Source: an uncultured Prochlorococcus sp.
Lineage (GTDB): Bacteria; Cyanobacteriota; Cyanobacteriia; PCC-6307; Cyanobiaceae
Assembly (NCBI GenBank): GCA_902590355.1
Contig: CACIWI010000003.1
Location: forward strand, 1 to 64,000
Direction of reading: 5' to 3'
DNA: 64,000 nt
The notes below the pieces were generated by a model, which worked only from the letters and a program-made list of their open reading frames with translations, was not told the DNA's origin and did no database searches. Positions 11,783-23,576 of the stretch are shown here, one piece after another. The position numbers and the translations under genes were made by a program. Each line of letters starts with the position of its first letter. The stretch's first letter is position 1.

Positions 11783-12175
11783 ATGAGAGAAAGGTTACTA
11801 GGATATTGGGCACTTTCATGGGTCGGGTTAATAAGCAATATAATTGCACTTCCAATAATCGCATTAATAATAAGTTATGGGCCTCCACTAAAAGTTGCAA
11901 ATATAACTCTTGCTATAAGTCTTGGTTGGCCTGCTGCGATCGTTGGAATAGTTTCTTCAGCAGCTCTTTTAGCAGAGAGAAAATGGGGGGTGACTTTAAC
12001 TCTAGTATCTTTATCAATGGTAATTTCTGGGACAGGTCCTTATTCAGTGGTGAGACTCATAACTCTTAAAGACATCTTTGGAATTGGTGGGTTTACTCTT
12101 TTAACAACACTATTAAGTACAGGAGCACTTATATATTGGTGTAATCCAAAACATCGAAGAAGTATTAGGCTATAA
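11783..12175 (+). CDS. conserved hypothetical membrane protein
   Basis: 130 aa with several hydrophobic segments; no recognised domain. Confidence 0.65.
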   Translation: MRERLLGYWALSWVGLISNIIALPIIALIISYGPPLKVANITLAISLGWPAAIVGIVSSAALLAERKWGVTLTLVSLSMVISGTGPYSVVRLITLKDIFGIGGFTLLTTLLSTGALIYWCNPKHRRSIRL

Positions 12176-12184
12176 AATTAAAAA

Positions 12185-13657
12185 TTAAGAAAAAGTATTA
12201 TTCTTGCTTGTAGGATACTGAATTCTTCTATGTCTAATTCTTTTCCACACATTCAAGAATGCCCTTTTTATTAGAAAAATTTCTCCTTTCGACAAATTAC
12301 TATCATCTAGTTGCCCATCTTTTTGACGCGAGTAGATAATATTAGATATTATTTCCAAAGCTTCTTTATCAGAGGCATTAATATTCATAGCTCTCAGTGC
12401 TGCTTCACATCCATCTGCAAGCATTAAAATAGCTGTTTCTTTTGACTGAGGAATAGGGCCTTTGTATCTAAAACAATATTCACTAATCTCAAGATTTTTT
12501 TCTTTAGCTTTTTGAAAAAAATATCCCATTTTTAGGGTACCTTGATGTTCAGGGATAAAATTAGCTATAAGTTTAGGTAGTCTATTTTTTCTTGCAAATC
12601 TCAATCCTTCATCAACGTGCGCCTGTAATACTTCTGCACTTTTAATCGGATCATCTAATTCATCATGCGGATTTTTTGAACCATCCTGATTTTCGATAAA
12701 CCAATTAGGTGCATGTAATTTACCAACATCATGATATAACGCACCAGTTTTAATTAAATCAATATCACCACCAATCATTCTTGTAGCTTCCTCTGCTAAA
12801 CCACATATAAGTAAGGTATGTTCAAAAGTACCAGGAGCCTCAAGAGACAATCTTCTAATTAGAGGTTTTTCCTTATCAGCCAATTCAAGTAATCTTGCTT
12901 TAGTTAATAATCCAAATAGCGATTCAAAAATAGGAATAAATAAAATAGTAAAAAGCATTACTATGGCCAATAGCAAGGAATCAGAAAATATATCCCCATT
13001 AGCTAAAACAAAATCTTGCTTATTAATAGGAGATATTTTATCTTTACCTATCAATATCCATTGACTCAAGAATGATCCTATGGGGACCAAAATTGATAGT
13101 TGAAGTAATTGTGCTCTACTTCTTATTCTTCCTCCAAGTAGAGATACTGCTAAAGAGCAAACTAATAAAATAATAAATAAATTATTATTTATAGCAACTG
13201 CTGGGTCTGGCCAACTAAAGCTTGCTATCGATACCCAAGCTAAAGCTGTTATGCTTCCCATTCCTTGAGAAATTATTAATGCTGGTGGAATTATCATAGA
13301 TAATGGGCTTATTGTTGAAGCTAAGGCTAATTTCGTAACTTGTACTCCTAAAAGAAGAGTAATGATTAAGACAATCTGTCTGGAAGAAATTGTAGGATTC
13401 TCTTTTTTTGAAACTAATATCAAAATTCCGGAACTAATAAGTATTTCAATAAAGGTTAAAAGCCAAGAAAAAATATCTGCGATATTTAAAGGCGAAATAA
13501 GAAGTAGTTTATAAGATGAAATTATTGAATTTAAAATGCATAGTAAAAAAATTATAAGATTATCTATTCTTGAAATTCTAATTGGTTGTTTTACTGGAAC
13601 TTGACTTCGCCTCCATAGATAAAACAATTTCTTTAAGGTAGTTGTAATGTTTTGCAC
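12185..13657 (-). CDS. 7TM-HD (PgpH-like) HD-domain phosphohydrolase
   Basis: Multiple TM helices, then RRLSLEAPGTFEHTLLICGLAEEA...GALYHDVGKLHAPNWFIENQ HD motif. Confidence 0.88.
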   Translation of the reverse strand: MQNITTTLKKLFYLWRRSQVPVKQPIRISRIDNLIIFLLCILNSIISSYKLLLISPLNIADIFSWLLTFIEILISSGILILVSKKENPTISSRQIVLIITLLLGVQVTKLALASTISPLSMIIPPALIISQGMGSITALAWVSIASFSWPDPAVAINNNLFIILLVCSLAVSLLGGRIRSRAQLLQLSILVPIGSFLSQWILIGKDKISPINKQDFVLANGDIFSDSLLLAIVMLFTILFIPIFESLFGLLTKARLLELADKEKPLIRRLSLEAPGTFEHTLLICGLAEEATRMIGGDIDLIKTGALYHDVGKLHAPNWFIENQDGSKNPHDELDDPIKSAEVLQAHVDEGLRFARKNRLPKLIANFIPEHQGTLKMGYFFQKAKEKNLEISEYCFRYKGPIPQSKETAILMLADGCEAALRAMNINASDKEALEIISNIIYSRQKDGQLDDSNLSKGEIFLIKRAFLNVWKRIRHRRIQYPTSKNNTFS

Positions 13658-13731
13658 AGAATATAAATAAATCTATTTGAATAATTTAAAATTATAGGCA
13701 TGCTAGATGTAAAAAGGAGATGTTTTTATAA

Positions 13732-14628
13732 ATGTCATTAAAATTAGACGGTAAAAAATTATCTCTTGAAATTGAAGAGAGATTAAATGACTATATTTCT
13801 AGTAATAAAAAAATCGCGAAAAGAGCCCCTGGTTTAGCTGTAATAAGAATAGGTGAAGACCCTGCAAGTGGTGTTTATGTTAATAACAAGGAAAAAGCTT
13901 GTTCAAGAATTGGAATAAAAAGCTTTATATTTCATCTAAAAGAAAGTGTAGAGCAAAAAGAAGTTGAACAACTAATAATCAAACTTAATTCTGATAAGGA
14001 TATTGATGGAATGTTGCTACAACTTCCTATTCCAAAGAAGTTTGATGAGCAAAAACTGATCAGCCATATTAATCCAAGCAAAGATGTCGATGGATTAAAT
14101 GAGATAAACATCGGAAAATTAGTGAAAAATGAGCCCGCGATGAGATCATGCACACCTGCAGGAATTATTAATTTATTGAAATCCCAAAATATTACAATTG
14201 AAGGCAAGAAAATTGTAGTTATTGGAAGAAGTTTGCTTGTTGGGAAACCCCTATCGCTTATGTTGTTGAATCTAAATGGTACGGTAACAATGACTCATTC
14301 AAAAACATTAAATTTGAATAAAGTATGTAAGGAAGCTGACATTCTAATTGCGGCTGCAGGAAAACCTAATCTTGTAGATTCTAGTTTTGTGAAAGAAGGA
14401 GCAGTAATTATTGATGTTGGAATACATAGATTAAAAAGTTCTGATAAAAATCAAACCAGATTATGTGGCGATGTATTATTAGAAGATGTTATTTCTAAAG
14501 TGTTTGCTTACACTCCTGTACCAGGAGGTGTTGGACCAATGACAGTAACAATGTTACTAGTAAATACTATTTTTAGCTGGCAAAAAAAATTTGGTTTATC
14601 ATCATCCCTTAATGACCTTTTGCCATAA
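13732..14628 (+). CDS. folD: bifunctional methylenetetrahydrofolate dehydrogenase/cyclohydrolase
   Basis: [48 protein letters not shown]. Confidence 0.97.
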   Translation: MSLKLDGKKLSLEIEERLNDYISSNKKIAKRAPGLAVIRIGEDPASGVYVNNKEKACSRIGIKSFIFHLKESVEQKEVEQLIIKLNSDKDIDGMLLQLPIPKKFDEQKLISHINPSKDVDGLNEINIGKLVKNEPAMRSCTPAGIINLLKSQNITIEGKKIVVIGRSLLVGKPLSLMLLNLNGTVTMTHSKTLNLNKVCKEADILIAAAGKPNLVDSSFVKEGAVIIDVGIHRLKSSDKNQTRLCGDVLLEDVISKVFAYTPVPGGVGPMTVTMLLVNTIFSWQKKFGLSSSLNDLLP

Positions 14629-14662
14629 ACTCCAAGATGAATTTTTTTATTAAACGTATAAA

Positions 14663-15565
14663 ATGACTGAAGTAATAAATAGTATTTCTGATTTTGAAAT
14701 ATATCTTAAAAACACAAAAAAGGTTGTAGAAGAAGCACTTGATTTTTCCTTAGGCCCTGAGAATCCAGAAATATTAAGAGAATCAATGAGATATTCCCTT
14801 TTAGCTGGAGGTAAAAGAATACGTCCAATTCTATGTTTAGCATCTTGCTCACTGGCTGGAGGAGAACCCTCTCTTGCTGTTCCTACTGCAGTAGCAATAG
14901 AAATGATTCATACAATGTCCTTAATTCATGATGATCTACCCGCTATGGACAATGATGACTTAAGGAGAGGTAGGCCGACAAATCATAAAGTATATGGAGA
15001 TGCAATAGCTATTCTTGCAGGCGATGCTTTATTAACCAGGGCCTTTGAAATGGTCTCTTTAAGAAGCCCTGGAGTCGATCCAAATAGATTATTAAATGTA
15101 GTTGGCGAATTATCCCTAGTTGCTGGTGCTCCAGGCCTAGTCGGGGGACAAATTGTTGATTTGGAATGCGAAGGCAAAGAAGTCGACCTTGAAACTCTCG
15201 AATATATTCATCTTCATAAGACTGGAGCTTTATTAAAGGCTTGCGTGAGAACAGGTGCGATGATCGCAGGCGCTAACGAAAAACTTTTACAAGCTCTAAC
15301 AACATATGCAGAGGGAATTGGTTTAGCCTTCCAAATAATAGACGATATTCTTGATTTAACTTCCAGCAGTGAAAAGCTTGGTAAAACTGCCGGCAAAGAT
15401 CTTTTAGCTGATAAAACTACTTACCCTAAATTACTTGGAATGGAGGAGTCTAAGAAAAGAGCATTTGATTTAGTTGAAAAAGCAAAAAAAGCAATTGAAC
15501 CTTGGGGTGCAGATGCAAAATATCTAATATCCTTAGCCGACTTTATTACAAATCGAGACAGATAA
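14663..15565 (+). CDS. crtE: geranylgeranyl diphosphate synthase
   Basis: [23 protein letters not shown] and [10 protein letters not shown] prenyltransferase motifs. Confidence 0.95.
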   Translation: MTEVINSISDFEIYLKNTKKVVEEALDFSLGPENPEILRESMRYSLLAGGKRIRPILCLASCSLAGGEPSLAVPTAVAIEMIHTMSLIHDDLPAMDNDDLRRGRPTNHKVYGDAIAILAGDALLTRAFEMVSLRSPGVDPNRLLNVVGELSLVAGAPGLVGGQIVDLECEGKEVDLETLEYIHLHKTGALLKACVRTGAMIAGANEKLLQALTTYAEGIGLAFQIIDDILDLTSSSEKLGKTAGKDLLADKTTYPKLLGMEESKKRAFDLVEKAKKAIEPWGADAKYLISLADFITNRDR

Positions 15566-15578
15566 TTAGTTTTAATTT

Positions 15579-16058
15579 ATGTCTGAGTTTTTTTCCTTTT
15601 TTAATAATTCAGTTCTTTTCTGGAGCTTATTATCCTGTTTACTGGCTCAATTCTTTAAAATCATATTCAATTTCTTTTCAAATGGAGAGATAAGATTTGG
15701 AATTATGTTCGAGACGGGTGGCATGCCTTCAAGTCATTCTGCTTTAATAACTGGTGCCGCATCTGGCATAGGTTATGAATTAGGATTTGATAGTTCAATA
15801 TTCGCATTATCAGTTGCTATAGCACTAATAGTTATGTATGACGCTAGTGGTGTTCGAAAATCAGCTGGAATTCAAGCTGCGGAAATCAATAAAATATCAA
15901 AAAAACTTGATCCGCAATCCGAATTACTTTTGAAAGAAACCCTTGGCCATACAAAAATTGAGGTCATGGTCGGGAGTTTTTTAGGACCATTAATAACTTT
16001 GCCTGGAATGTTTTTTTTAGGTTCTCCTCTTCAAATATTTGATTTGATAATAAATTAA
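15579..16058 (+). CDS. divergent PAP2 (DUF212) family membrane protein
   Basis: ETGGMPSSHSALITG motif, D-GVR-AG-QA. Confidence 0.88.
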   Translation: MSEFFSFFNNSVLFWSLLSCLLAQFFKIIFNFFSNGEIRFGIMFETGGMPSSHSALITGAASGIGYELGFDSSIFALSVAIALIVMYDASGVRKSAGIQAAEINKISKKLDPQSELLLKETLGHTKIEVMVGSFLGPLITLPGMFFLGSPLQIFDLIIN

Positions 16059-17446
16059 GAATCCTTTGAAAAACTAATTTGGATGGAGTCTATAAAATTC
16101 TTTGCAACTTCTTGAGAACTTGGAAAATGTAAATGAATCCAACTTGCATGTAAATTTTCATCAAAAAAGCCTTCATTTTTGTATTCAGTTTTCCAAGATT
16201 TAATCTTCCATGGAGAAGAAAATTTCTTCTGATGCTCAGCTTTTCTTAAATCAAGTTCAGATAAATTATTTTCAATTTCCCAATAATGAAATTCATGTCC
16301 TCTAATTAATTGATTTTGTTTAATGATTGGAGAATCTTTTAAACCCTCAATGTATCTATAACCTACTGAAAGTTTACTTTTTTTGGATCTAAAAGGCAGG
16401 ATGCCGCACATTTTATGATTATTTCCATTTTCATCTTTTATAAAGTCTCCTAAAAGCATCATCCCTCCACACTCTGCATAAATAAATCCATTTTTGCGGA
16501 ATTTCCTTAACGAATTTAAGCTTTTTGTAGAGTTACTTATATGCTCAGCATATTTTTCAGGGAACCCCCCAGGAATAATTAAAGAAGAAGCCTCACTAGG
16601 TATTTCTTCATCATCATAAATACTCCATGAAATCAATGGTATACCTATTTCGCTTAAAAACTCCTTAGTTTCAGGGTATTGAAAATGAAAGATTTTATCT
16701 TCTGCAATTGCGATAGGTTTAATTTTGTTTATTTTGAAATCTTCAAAACTGACAGAATTAAATATTTTCTTTTGAGGAGATTTCAGGAATTTAATAAGAG
16801 ACAATACATCAAGATTTCTTTCGGCGAAATTTGCAAAATATTCAACATCAATTTCTTTACCATTATCCAATGGAGATATCAAACCTAAATTAGCTTTGTT
16901 TAAAGTTATTTTTGAATCAGATGGTAAAAAACCAAGAATTTCGATGTCTTCATTTTTAAAAACTTCTTTGATTAATTTTTTATGTCTATTTGAATTAACG
17001 TTGTTAAAAATAATTCCTGATATTGACAACTCACTATCAAAATCTCTAAAACCTCGAACAGTCGCCAAAAGAGAGGCTACTTGACCTCTAGCATTAACAA
17101 TAAAAATTACTGGAGCATTAAGAAGTTTAGAGATATTTGCTGTGCTGGAATAGGTTGTTGATCCTAATCCATCAAATAGACCCATTGCTCCTTCAATTAA
17201 CGAGAACTCATATTTCAAAGAATGTTTTAAAAAACTTTCTTGAACCCATTCCTCACCACTTAAAAAAATATCCAAATTCCTACAAATAGGTTGGCCAATT
17301 GAACTTAGTTGCTGTTGATCAAGATAATCTGGGCCAACCTTGAAAGTTTGTATCTTTATACCCTTTGAGAACGCCCAACAAGATATCAAAAGCGATATTG
17401 TAGTTTTTCCACAATCAGTTGAAGGAGAAGATATTACACAAGGCAT
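16055..17446 (-). CDS. cobB: cobyrinate a,c-diamide synthase
   Basis: SPSTDCGKTTISLL P-loop-like start, PGGFPEKYAEHIS, ECGGMMLLG, HASWIHLHF. Confidence 0.92.
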   Translation of the reverse strand: MPCVISSPSTDCGKTTISLLISCWAFSKGIKIQTFKVGPDYLDQQQLSSIGQPICRNLDIFLSGEEWVQESFLKHSLKYEFSLIEGAMGLFDGLGSTTYSSTANISKLLNAPVIFIVNARGQVASLLATVRGFRDFDSELSISGIIFNNVNSNRHKKLIKEVFKNEDIEILGFLPSDSKITLNKANLGLISPLDNGKEIDVEYFANFAERNLDVLSLIKFLKSPQKKIFNSVSFEDFKINKIKPIAIAEDKIFHFQYPETKEFLSEIGIPLISWSIYDDEEIPSEASSLIIPGGFPEKYAEHISNSTKSLNSLRKFRKNGFIYAECGGMMLLGDFIKDENGNNHKMCGILPFRSKKSKLSVGYRYIEGLKDSPIIKQNQLIRGHEFHYWEIENNLSELDLRKAEHQKKFSSPWKIKSWKTEYKNEGFFDENLHASWIHLHFPSSQEVAKNFIDSIQISFSKDS

Positions 17447-17449
17447 TTA

Positions 17450-18751
17450 TTAGTTATTAAAACCATTGAATATTTGAAGAGCTATTTTAATAGAATTTTC
17501 AAAAAGAGGACTTGTATTACCTCTACTACTTGCCAATAATTTACTTACATCATACTCTGATGTAGAAAAGGAATTTGGAACCACTTGTTCTATTAATTCC
17601 ATATTAGCCATTCCCCCTGCTTCAAGTCTCATACATTCCACTGATTCACAGCCAAGTATTACACAAGTATTATTTTTTTGAACCTCACTAATTCTTGAAA
17701 TCAACCTCAATCCTATAACTTGTCCTAAATGAATACTTGGATTTCCCAAAGATAAGGGATTAATCGACGCAGAAATTATTTCGCCATTAATTCTTTCAAA
17801 CTCTATTTTTGTTGACTCTGTATCCCTTTCAACTCTTAGAAAAGACCAACCAAGTTTATCACTAATCCATGAGATCAAAAACAAAGCTTGAATAATATGA
17901 TCTCCTGCTATATCAATATCAACATCAGTAATATGATCTAAGATTGGTCTCCTCGAAGGCGGATCAAAAATCATTGCCAATGATTCCCTCCAATTTTTCA
18001 ACCTAACCCAATTTAAATCATTAATAGCTTTGTCTGAATTATTTAATTGATCTAAAACTTTTAAACATCTGTGAGGCGATCCAAGAGCAGTATCAATGAT
18101 TAACCTTAGACCATAATTAGTAAAATATTCGAAGATTTCAGGTGATTCATCTAAGCTTCCATTCCACCACAACCATGAAGGCAATTCATCAATAGATAAT
18201 TCATCAATTATTTTTAATCCCTTATTGGATATTGAGGCTGAGTCTCCCCTAATAACGACTAAATCCCCACAGATAGGTTGCATAGCTGGCGTATCACTTA
18301 ATGGACAGTATGCGGATACAAAAGTTTTGATATCTGAATTTTTATTTAAGGTTGGCGCTAGAGTTATTAGTCTTCTTGGATTCAATGTACTTATTGAAGA
18401 TTCAAAAAATTGTCCTCTAAAGTCTTCAAAGTCATTATCAGATAAATTTTCCTTCAATAAATTCAATAATTCTTCACTATTTAGGGAAGTGGTGATTGGA
18501 AGTCCCTGATCTAATATAAATTTTTTAGCAACTTCAATTATCTGTTGACTTAAATTTCCAGTAATTGGTCCATTTACTAATCCTTTTTGAACCAAACATT
18601 GTTCTAGCCAAGCAGGCTGCCAGACCATTAATGTAAAAGTGTTTGCTCCAGTATTATCTTTATCTTCTGAAATCCATAATTTATTAAGGTAATTAGAAAT
18701 TTCCTGACAAGGAAGCTCTAATGGGGTTTGGAGTGTAAGTTGAGGTTTCAT
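17450..18751 (-). CDS. opcA: glucose-6-phosphate dehydrogenase assembly protein OpcA
   Basis: OpcA-like sequence directly downstream of zwf. Confidence 0.9.
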   Translation of the reverse strand: MKPQLTLQTPLELPCQEISNYLNKLWISEDKDNTGANTFTLMVWQPAWLEQCLVQKGLVNGPITGNLSQQIIEVAKKFILDQGLPITTSLNSEELLNLLKENLSDNDFEDFRGQFFESSISTLNPRRLITLAPTLNKNSDIKTFVSAYCPLSDTPAMQPICGDLVVIRGDSASISNKGLKIIDELSIDELPSWLWWNGSLDESPEIFEYFTNYGLRLIIDTALGSPHRCLKVLDQLNNSDKAINDLNWVRLKNWRESLAMIFDPPSRRPILDHITDVDIDIAGDHIIQALFLISWISDKLGWSFLRVERDTESTKIEFERINGEIISASINPLSLGNPSIHLGQVIGLRLISRISEVQKNNTCVILGCESVECMRLEAGGMANMELIEQVVPNSFSTSEYDVSKLLASSRGNTSPLFENSIKIALQIFNGFNN

Positions 18752-18753
18752 TT

Positions 18754-20277
18754 TTAAGGTCTACGCCAGAAAATATTATCTTTTGAGAGTAATTGATCAG
18801 ATTCAGGAGGGCCCCAAGTCATAGATTCATAATTATAAATAGGTAACTTCCAAGGAGAATTATCCATTAATTCTATTAATGGCGTATAAAGTTTCCAGGC
18901 CGCCTCTACTTCGTCGCTTCGGGTAAATAAGGTTGGATCAGAAAGCATTGCATCCGCTAATAATCTTACATAGCCTTCATCTGAGGGTTCTCCAAATGAT
19001 TCATCATAAGAAAATTCCATTTCAACAGGTCTTGATTTCATTCCAGAACCAGGAGATTTTACCTCAAACTTGAAAGTAGCCCCTTCATTTGGCTGAATTC
19101 TAAGGATAAGTTGATTTGGGGCAGGATTTATTATTGTTGATTCAAATAAATGAACAGGAACGTCTTTAAAAGTCAAGACTATTTCTCCCACTCTTTTAGG
19201 TAGTCTTTTCCCTGTTCTCAAATAAAATGGAACACCTTGCCAACGCCAGTTATCAACGAAAACTTTTGTCGCGATATAAGTTTCTGTTGTGCTATTGCAA
19301 TTAACACCACCTTCCTGCCTATATCCTTTGAGTCGATTTGAAATATTCCCTCCTTCTCCATATTGACCTCTTATGCAACAATTCCAAGGTTCATTTTCGT
19401 CAGCAAGTTTTGAAGCTTGAAGAACCTTAGCTTTTTCATTTCTTATTGCTTCTGGCTCAAACTTTCCAGGAGGTTCCATAGCAGTAACAGCAAGCATTTG
19501 GGTCATATGATTTTGAAGCATATCCCTTAAAGCACCTGAACTTTCGTAGTAACCTGCTCTATCTTCAACACCCACTGTTTCAGAGGAAGTGATTTGAACA
19601 CTTGATATATAATTTCTGTTCCAGATTGGTTCAAAAATAGTGTTAGCAAACCTCAAAACAAGAATATTTTGTACTGTCTCTTTACCTAAATAATGATCAA
19701 TCCTATAAATCTGACTTTCTTCAGCACAACTTTGAACGATCTTATTCAATTTTTTTGCACTTGAGTAATCTCTTCCAAAAGGTTTTTCAATTACTAAACG
19801 ACTTTTCTTAGGGTCATTTAAAAGGCCAGCTGTTTTAAGAGCTTTACATCCACTTGCATAGAAATTCGGAGATACTGATAAATAAAATGTTCTATTACCA
19901 TGAGTAGCTTGTGTTTTATCAATTTCATTTAATCTTTTAGAAAGCCTTACGACATGATCACTTTGTTGTAAGTCAACAGGTTCGTAGAAAAGATAATTAG
20001 AAAATTGTTCCCACTCTCTTTCTTTACCAGATATTTGATTGGAGAGCTTTACTCTCATCTTTTCCCTAAACTCATTATCAGTCCAAGGTCTTCTCGCACA
20101 ACCAACTATTCCAAACTCACTGGGAATTCTTCTTTGCAAATAGAGTTCAAATAAGGCTGGTATTAATTTTCTATGAGTAAGATCTCCACTAGCACCAAAT
20201 ATTACTAAGCATTGGGGAGATATGACTCTTTCCTGACGTAAACCTAATCTTAGAGGATTACTTAAAGTTGAAGGCAT
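18754..20277 (-). CDS. zwf: glucose-6-phosphate 1-dehydrogenase
   Basis: VIFGASGDLTHRKLIPALF, RIDHYLGKETVQN. Confidence 0.97.
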   Translation of the reverse strand: MPSTLSNPLRLGLRQERVISPQCLVIFGASGDLTHRKLIPALFELYLQRRIPSEFGIVGCARRPWTDNEFREKMRVKLSNQISGKEREWEQFSNYLFYEPVDLQQSDHVVRLSKRLNEIDKTQATHGNRTFYLSVSPNFYASGCKALKTAGLLNDPKKSRLVIEKPFGRDYSSAKKLNKIVQSCAEESQIYRIDHYLGKETVQNILVLRFANTIFEPIWNRNYISSVQITSSETVGVEDRAGYYESSGALRDMLQNHMTQMLAVTAMEPPGKFEPEAIRNEKAKVLQASKLADENEPWNCCIRGQYGEGGNISNRLKGYRQEGGVNCNSTTETYIATKVFVDNWRWQGVPFYLRTGKRLPKRVGEIVLTFKDVPVHLFESTIINPAPNQLILRIQPNEGATFKFEVKSPGSGMKSRPVEMEFSYDESFGEPSDEGYVRLLADAMLSDPTLFTRSDEVEAAWKLYTPLIELMDNSPWKLPIYNYESMTWGPPESDQLLSKDNIFWRRP

Positions 20278-20387
20278 ATTTTTCGTATTCTTTTTTTAAA
20301 ATCCTCTTTTTTTCTAATATTAGCTACATATTGTGTCTAAACCAAAAAGTATTTAATACTTGCAACTTAAATCTAAATATTAAATAT

Positions 20388-21503
<1,116 letters not shown>

Positions 21504-21682
21504 TTAGATTTCTTTTATAAAAGATTATCAATTTGTAGTTTAATTTGTAGTAATTTCACAAAAATGGTTACGTTTTGAGATCGGGATAAATAAAAGAAAT
21601 TATTTTAAATTTTCAGTATTTTTTGTTTTTATCAGTATAGTTACACAGAAATAATTTTTTATCTAATTTAAAAAATTCATTT

Positions 21683-22225
21683 ATGGATAATCCTCAAGAA
21701 TCAGTAGTTCACTCTAAAAGCAATAATTACAGGACAATTGAGCAAACGATGGAAAAGCTTTCTGGCGGAACAAGAAGACTTGCAGCTCAACTTACAACCT
21801 CTGCGAGTCAGGATTCATTATGGAATGTTCTAACAGATTATGATCGACTAAATCTTTACATTCCAAATTTACTTTCAAGCAAAAAAATATATCAAAAGAA
21901 CAATAATGTGCACCTTAAACAAGTAGGGGCTCAGGATTTTCTTGGTATGAAATTTTCTGCTGAGGTAACTATTGATTTATTTGAAGATAGGGAGCTTGGC
22001 CTTTTAAGATTCAATTTGATTAAAGGAGATTTCAGAAAATTTGAAGGTAGTTGGAAAATTCAAAATATTAAAAATACTTCCAAAAATTCATTAATTTACG
22101 ATCTTACTGTTCAAGGATGTCAGTGGATGCCAATCGGTATGATAGAGAAAAGACTAAAGAAAGATCTATCAGAAAATTTAATTGCCGTAGATAGACAAGC
22201 AAAAACCCTGATAAATTTAGTTTAA
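21683..22225 (+). CDS. SRPBCC/cyclase-dehydrase-like protein
   Basis: TSASQDSLWNVLTDYDRLNLYIPNL signature. Confidence 0.8.
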   Translation: MDNPQESVVHSKSNNYRTIEQTMEKLSGGTRRLAAQLTTSASQDSLWNVLTDYDRLNLYIPNLLSSKKIYQKNNNVHLKQVGAQDFLGMKFSAEVTIDLFEDRELGLLRFNLIKGDFRKFEGSWKIQNIKNTSKNSLIYDLTVQGCQWMPIGMIEKRLKKDLSENLIAVDRQAKTLINLV

Positions 22226-22236
22226 GTTTTTTTAAA

Positions 22237-22309
22237 TAGCCCCAAGGGGATTCGAACCCCTGTCGCCTCCGTGAAAGGGAGGTGTCCTAGGCCTCTAGAC
22301 GATGGGGCC
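22237..22309 (-). tRNA. trnE: tRNA-Glu(UUC)
   Basis: Minus strand GGCCCCATCGTCTAGAGGCCTAGGACACCTCCCTTTCACGGAGGCGACAGGGGTTCGAATCCCCTTGGGGCTA; 7-bp acceptor stem, CTTTCAC anticodon loop, TTCGAAT T-loop. Confidence 0.97.
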
Positions 22310-22351
22310 AGGAAATTAGCATTGACAGCTTATTAAAAATTAAGAGTAAGG

Positions 22352-23470
22352 CTAGCCTTTCGTCAAGTATTGTTGATCTTTATTTTGTCCTTGCCACACA
22401 GGAACAGTGAAATGAAAGCAAGAACCGACGCCAATTTCAGATACAACCCATATTCTTCCCCCATGGACCTGCACTATTCTTCTACATACAGATAGCCCTA
22501 TCCCAAATCCTGAAGTTCCTTCAGATGTCTGTGGAAGCCTTACTCTATCAAGAAAGATCCTTTTCTGTTCGCTCAAAGGAATCCCTGCACCTTTGTCACA
22601 AATTGTTATTTCTACCCACTGATTTGTCTTATGGATCATTGTAATTTTTATGGATCCAGAGTCTTTAGAAAATTTAATGGCATTTTCAATTAAATTTAAA
22701 AATATTTGCCTCATTCTTCTTTGATCAGCGTATACACTTGGTAGATCAGATGGTATGTCAGTATCAATTTCAATATTTCTTAATCTCCAGAACTTTTCTA
22801 ATTCGAGTATCACTTCAGCACTAATATTACCTAGTTCAATTTTTTGAGGATTAAATAAAGCTTCCCATTTTGTTGTTCCAACCTCTAAAAGATCCTGAGA
22901 TAAGAGTTCAATCTCTTCTAATCTTCTTTTAATTACTTCTTGCAATTTTGTAATATCTATTTGTCCAAGTTTTTGACTTTGGACCGCCAAAGTAGCTGCA
23001 GTTAGGGGAGTTCTTAATTCATGTGCGACCATTCTTAATAATCTTTCCTGAGACTCTATTCTCTTTGTTAAAGTCTCATTCTCTTGTCTTAAAACAAGAA
23101 GTTCGTCTTCCAGAAGAAATTCTTTTTGAGTTCTTATTGAATCAATTTTGGATGGTTGCAAATTAATCCCTAGATTTTTTGTTAAGCCTTCCTGAGTCCA
23201 TCTTGGCAACCACTTTTGCAACTGAGAAAAAATATTACTTCCAGCAAATATTTGCTTTGGAGCTGGAGAAACCTTAATAAGAGCAGGGATAGCAACTAAT
23301 CTATGTAATTCGAGTAATTCTGGTTGTTCTGAAGGCTCAGAAATCTGAAGAGATATCTCAAATTCACAATCATCTGACTCTAAATAAGCTATTAGAGACT
23401 TAATATCATTGCTAGAGAGTTGATTTCTAGCTGCTACAAGTATTAATTTTAGCTCTTTTTTATCATTCAA
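22352..23470 (-). CDS. sasA: circadian clock-associated histidine kinase SasA
   Basis: KaiB-like N-terminal domain, H-box [14 protein letters not shown] boxes [28 protein letters not shown]. Confidence 0.92.
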   Translation of the reverse strand: MNDKKELKLILVAARNQLSSNDIKSLIAYLESDDCEFEISLQISEPSEQPELLELHRLVAIPALIKVSPAPKQIFAGSNIFSQLQKWLPRWTQEGLTKNLGINLQPSKIDSIRTQKEFLLEDELLVLRQENETLTKRIESQERLLRMVAHELRTPLTAATLAVQSQKLGQIDITKLQEVIKRRLEEIELLSQDLLEVGTTKWEALFNPQKIELGNISAEVILELEKFWRLRNIEIDTDIPSDLPSVYADQRRMRQIFLNLIENAIKFSKDSGSIKITMIHKTNQWVEITICDKGAGIPLSEQKRIFLDRVRLPQTSEGTSGFGIGLSVCRRIVQVHGGRIWVVSEIGVGSCFHFTVPVWQGQNKDQQYLTKG

Positions 23471-23576
23471 ATGATTTCCCCAGAAGTGTTGAAAAGCTGT
23501 TAATCCTTATAAACACCTTAAGATATTTATTTTTATTCTACAAATAAGCTATTAAATAAATAGGACTTATTTATAA

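Noticed and set aside
11697-12069. ORFs 11697-11900 (-) and 11806-12069 (+)
   Set aside because: Overlap the 130 aa membrane ORF at 11783-12175, which has a more protein-like hydrophobic pattern; neither alternative shows a motif.
21532-21551. Direct repeat aatttgtagt x2 upstream of petH
   Set aside because: Short and expected by chance in AT-rich DNA; no conservation information.
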